In this document: positions 62,403 through 64,000 of the stretch, piece after piece | Numbering within the stretch: the stretch's first letter is position 1 | Layout of the letters: each line of letters starts with the position of its first letter | Source: UBA2589 sp965223235 | Lineage (GTDB): Bacteria > Gemmatimonadota > Gemmatimonadetes > Longimicrobiales > Gaopeijiaceae | DNA length: 64,000 nt | Assembly: GCA_965223235.1 (NCBI GenBank) | Contig: CBDCVV010000019.1 | Location: forward strand, 372,001 to 436,000 | Direction of reading: 5' to 3' | Translations under genes and position numbers: made by a program | The notes under the pieces: generated by a model | Seen by the model: only the letters and a program-made list of their open reading frames with translations | The model's database searches: none | Told to the model about the DNA's origin: nothing

Positions 62403-62990
62403 ATGGGAAGGCCGAGAAAACACTCCGAGTCGGAGGCCATCGAGCAGGCGCTCAGAGTGTTCTGGCGCCGAGGCTACGACCGCACTTCGATCGCGGACCT
62501 GGCCGAGGCGCTCGGCACCGGACCTTCCAGCCTGTACAACGCGTTCGGTAGCAAGGAAGAGTTGTACCGCAAGTGCATCGAGCAGTACGTGGCCCAATAC
62601 ACCGGCTTCATCGATGAGGCCGCGACGTCCGATCTCGACGTGGAGCCTGCAGTCCTAGGGCTGCTCGACGCCGCAGCCAAGGTCTACACAACCCCCGGAA
62701 ACCCGCCGGGATGCGCGATCATGCAGACCGGAGGCGCCCTAGCCCCTAGTGACTCGAAGGCCTCCGCGATCACACTCGAGATCAAGAACACAGTAGAAGA
62801 GCGGCTGAAACACATGCTCGAGCGAGCCGCTCAGACGCACGGCACATCCCTGTCAGCGCCAGCCGAAGTCGTCGCCAAGTACCTCATCGCTACCCTCCGC
62901 GGTATGTCTCAACTCGCCATCGACGGAGCGACCCGCCGAGAAATCCGCAGGGTAGCGGAGGTCGCAGCTCGAGCGAGCGTATCCACCTAA
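62403..62990 (+). CDS. TetR/AcrR family transcriptional regulator
   Basis: 195 residues from the ATG at 62403, with GGAG eight bases upstream. The N-terminal HTH (about 8-58) is typical: EQALRVFWRRGYDRTSIADLAEALG and SSLYNAFGSKEELY. The rest is helical, with a C-terminal ligand domain containing PPGCAIMQTGG. That Cys/Met segment is common in TetR regulators of the AcrR type paired with hydrolase or reductase genes. It lies divergent from the isochorismatase-fold gene and probably represses it and itself. Confidence 0.9.
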   Translation: MGRPRKHSESEAIEQALRVFWRRGYDRTSIADLAEALGTGPSSLYNAFGSKEELYRKCIEQYVAQYTGFIDEAATSDLDVEPAVLGLLDAAAKVYTTPGNPPGCAIMQTGGALAPSDSKASAITLEIKNTVEERLKHMLERAAQTHGTSLSAPAEVVAKYLIATLRGMSQLAIDGATRREIRRVAEVAARASVST

Positions 62991-63007
62991 GGCTTCGCGG
63001 CCGGACG

Positions 63008-63364
63008 CTATTCCTTGGCCCGCCACCGGCCAGCGTCCCGAGTCTCGTATTTTCGGAGCACGGCGTTCAGCGCCGGCCCCAGCTCGATGCCCTGTTCGTT
63101 CGCGATTACCAGGATCACGAAGAGCACGTCGCCGAGCTCTAGAGCGAGATCCTGCTCTGGCTCGTCAGCCCGTTTGGTCTTGTGTCCAAACCGGTGGTTC
63201 ATTTCCCGCGCCAGCTCACCAACCTCCTCAATGAGGCGGGCGAGGTTCGTCAGAGGCGGCCAGTAGCCCTCCTCGAAGCGCGAAATCCAAGAGTCGACGC
63301 GCTCCTGAGCTTCCGCGAGGGTGAGCGCTTCGCTGGGACCGGTGTCCACCCGGCCGTCCGTCAC
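63008..63364 (-). CDS. MazG-like nucleotide pyrophosphohydrolase
   Basis: 118 residues from the GTG at 63364, which overlaps the stop of the oxidoreductase gene (GTGA); the longer frame runs antiphase through that gene. The all-helical MazG/dUTPase fold shows RLIEEVGELAREMNHRFG and LALELGDVLFVIL, giving the ExxE...ExxD Mg site. It is a single-domain form, about half the length of two-domain MazG. It should hydrolyse abnormal or excess NTPs; which nucleotide is unknown. Confidence 0.85.
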   Translation of the reverse strand: MTDGRVDTGPSEALTLAEAQERVDSWISRFEEGYWPPLTNLARLIEEVGELAREMNHRFGHKTKRADEPEQDLALELGDVLFVILVIANEQGIELGPALNAVLRKYETRDAGRWRAKE

Positions 63365-64000
63365 GGGGTCAAGACCAACTTCCCGAAGACTCCACCCTCC
63401 TCCAGGATCTCGTGAGCTCGGCGGGCCTCCGCCAGCGGGAGCACTTCTTGAACCACTGGCTGGAAGACACCGTCGAACACGAGTCTCATGACTTCGCGAA
63501 ACTCGGTCGGAGTTCCCATCGTGCTCCCTAAGATGTGCAGCTGCTTCCAGAAGACGAGGCGTAGCTCCGTAACTCCGCGAGATCCCGTCGTCGCACCGGA
63601 CGTGACCAGGCGTCCGCCCCGAGAGAGGGCCCGCAGGCACTTCGGCCACACCTCTTCCCCGACGGTGTCGAAGACGACGTGCACGCCCTGTTTGTACGTG
63701 TCGCGCCATACTTCCCGAGAGAAGTCGACCTCGAAGCGATCGTATACGATGTCGGCGCCCAGCTCCTGAGCTCGCGACACACTCTCGACGCCCCCGGTGA
63801 CCGCGAACACCTTCGCCCCCGCCCGGGCGGCCACTTGAATCGCGGCCGTGCCTACACCCCCCGAGCCACCCGTGATGAGAATTCGCTCGCCGGCTCTCAG
63901 TTGAGCCCGCGATATCAGGGCCCGCCAAGCGGTGACGAACACGAGTCCGGCCGCAGCTGCGTCGACGGAGGAAACGTGGTCGGGAAGCTCCAGCAGATTC
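63361..64000 (-). CDS. Quinone oxidoreductase / zinc-type alcohol dehydrogenase, N-terminus missing
   Basis: The frame stays open to the right edge, so only the C-terminal ~213 residues are seen. They cover the Rossmann domain: LITGGSGGVGTAAIQVAARAGAKVFAVTGG and strand segments VVFDTVGEEVWPKCL and LHILGSTMGTP, typical of the MDR superfamily. The conserved end EILEEGGVFGKLVLTP is intact. Family members reduce quinones or enones with NADPH. It is the first gene of a pair with the MazG-like protein, overlapping by four bases. Confidence 0.85.
   Translation of the reverse strand, partial: NLLELPDHVSSVDAAAAGLVFVTAWRALISRAQLRAGERILITGGSGGVGTAAIQVAARAGAKVFAVTGGVESVSRAQELGADIVYDRFEVDFSREVWRDTYKQGVHVVFDTVGEEVWPKCLRALSRGGRLVTSGATTGSRGVTELRLVFWKQLHILGSTMGTPTEFREVMRLVFDGVFQPVVQEVLPLAEARRAHEILEEGGVFGKLVLTP

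Overview
The window is about 64 kb of GC-rich, densely coded bacterial chromosome. There is no rRNA, tRNA, CRISPR array, transposase, integrase or prophage structural gene that I can see. The gene content suggests Gemmatimonadota or a near relative: PadR regulators followed by ~880-residue duplicated FtsX-type (ADOP) permeases, MoxR/DUF58/VWA clusters with DUF4159 and DUF4175 proteins, a ~1,030-residue BNR-repeat exoprotein, and several Tat-exported redox or PLP enzymes. This is an inference from content, not a phylogeny. No stretch over 300 bp lacks a gene; the two longest gaps, about 240 bp each at 42484-42724 and 53126-53366, show nothing I can name.

Layout. 1-14072: a co-directional cluster of a VWA membrane protein (cut by the left edge), a cysteine-free caspase-fold protein, a TPR-gluzincin protease, DUF4159, MoxR, DUF58, BatA-like and DUF4175. 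14134-16086: an ArsR-type regulator with its own palindrome, an SRPBCC protein and a lipoprotein. 16169-22583: EttA, two pseudopilin-like proteins and a 1,015-residue kinase/M23/aminotransferase fusion. 22550-23746: an acyltransferase gene held between two perfect 37-bp direct repeats, followed by an SDR-like protein and the BNR exoprotein. 27651-30675: PadR plus ADOP permease. 30661-41990: an iron locus, with a membrane-anchored DtxR/FeoA regulator, two FeoB transporters, FeoA and a hydrolase on one strand, and a multicopper oxidase, amidohydrolase, ZIP-like protein and DsrE-like protein on the other, arranged around a DtxR-type palindrome. 42725-45145: two Tat-exported enzymes. 45138-50863: a second MoxR/DUF58/Bat operon. 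50871-54032: lipoprotein, CutC, esterase and a DUF4287/SRPBCC protein. 54054-55712: an OLD-like ATPase/TOPRIM protein with a changed P-loop. 55795-58857: a second PadR/ADOP pair. 58844 to the end: QueG, a class V aminotransferase with a clear frameshift, a SnoaL-like protein, an isochorismatase-fold hydrolase divergent from its likely TetR regulator, MazG, and a quinone oxidoreductase cut by the right edge.

How the genes work together. The two MoxR modules probably each couple a MoxR chaperone and DUF58 adaptor to VWA membrane proteins, one of them extended with periplasmic protease-like partners. The iron locus joins import (FeoB, FeoA), regulation (DtxR-FeoA, and a Fur-like box before feoA) and possible extracytoplasmic metal oxidation (multicopper oxidase). 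Four-base start/stop overlaps (ATGA, GTGA, TTGA) are very common and were used to fix many start codons.
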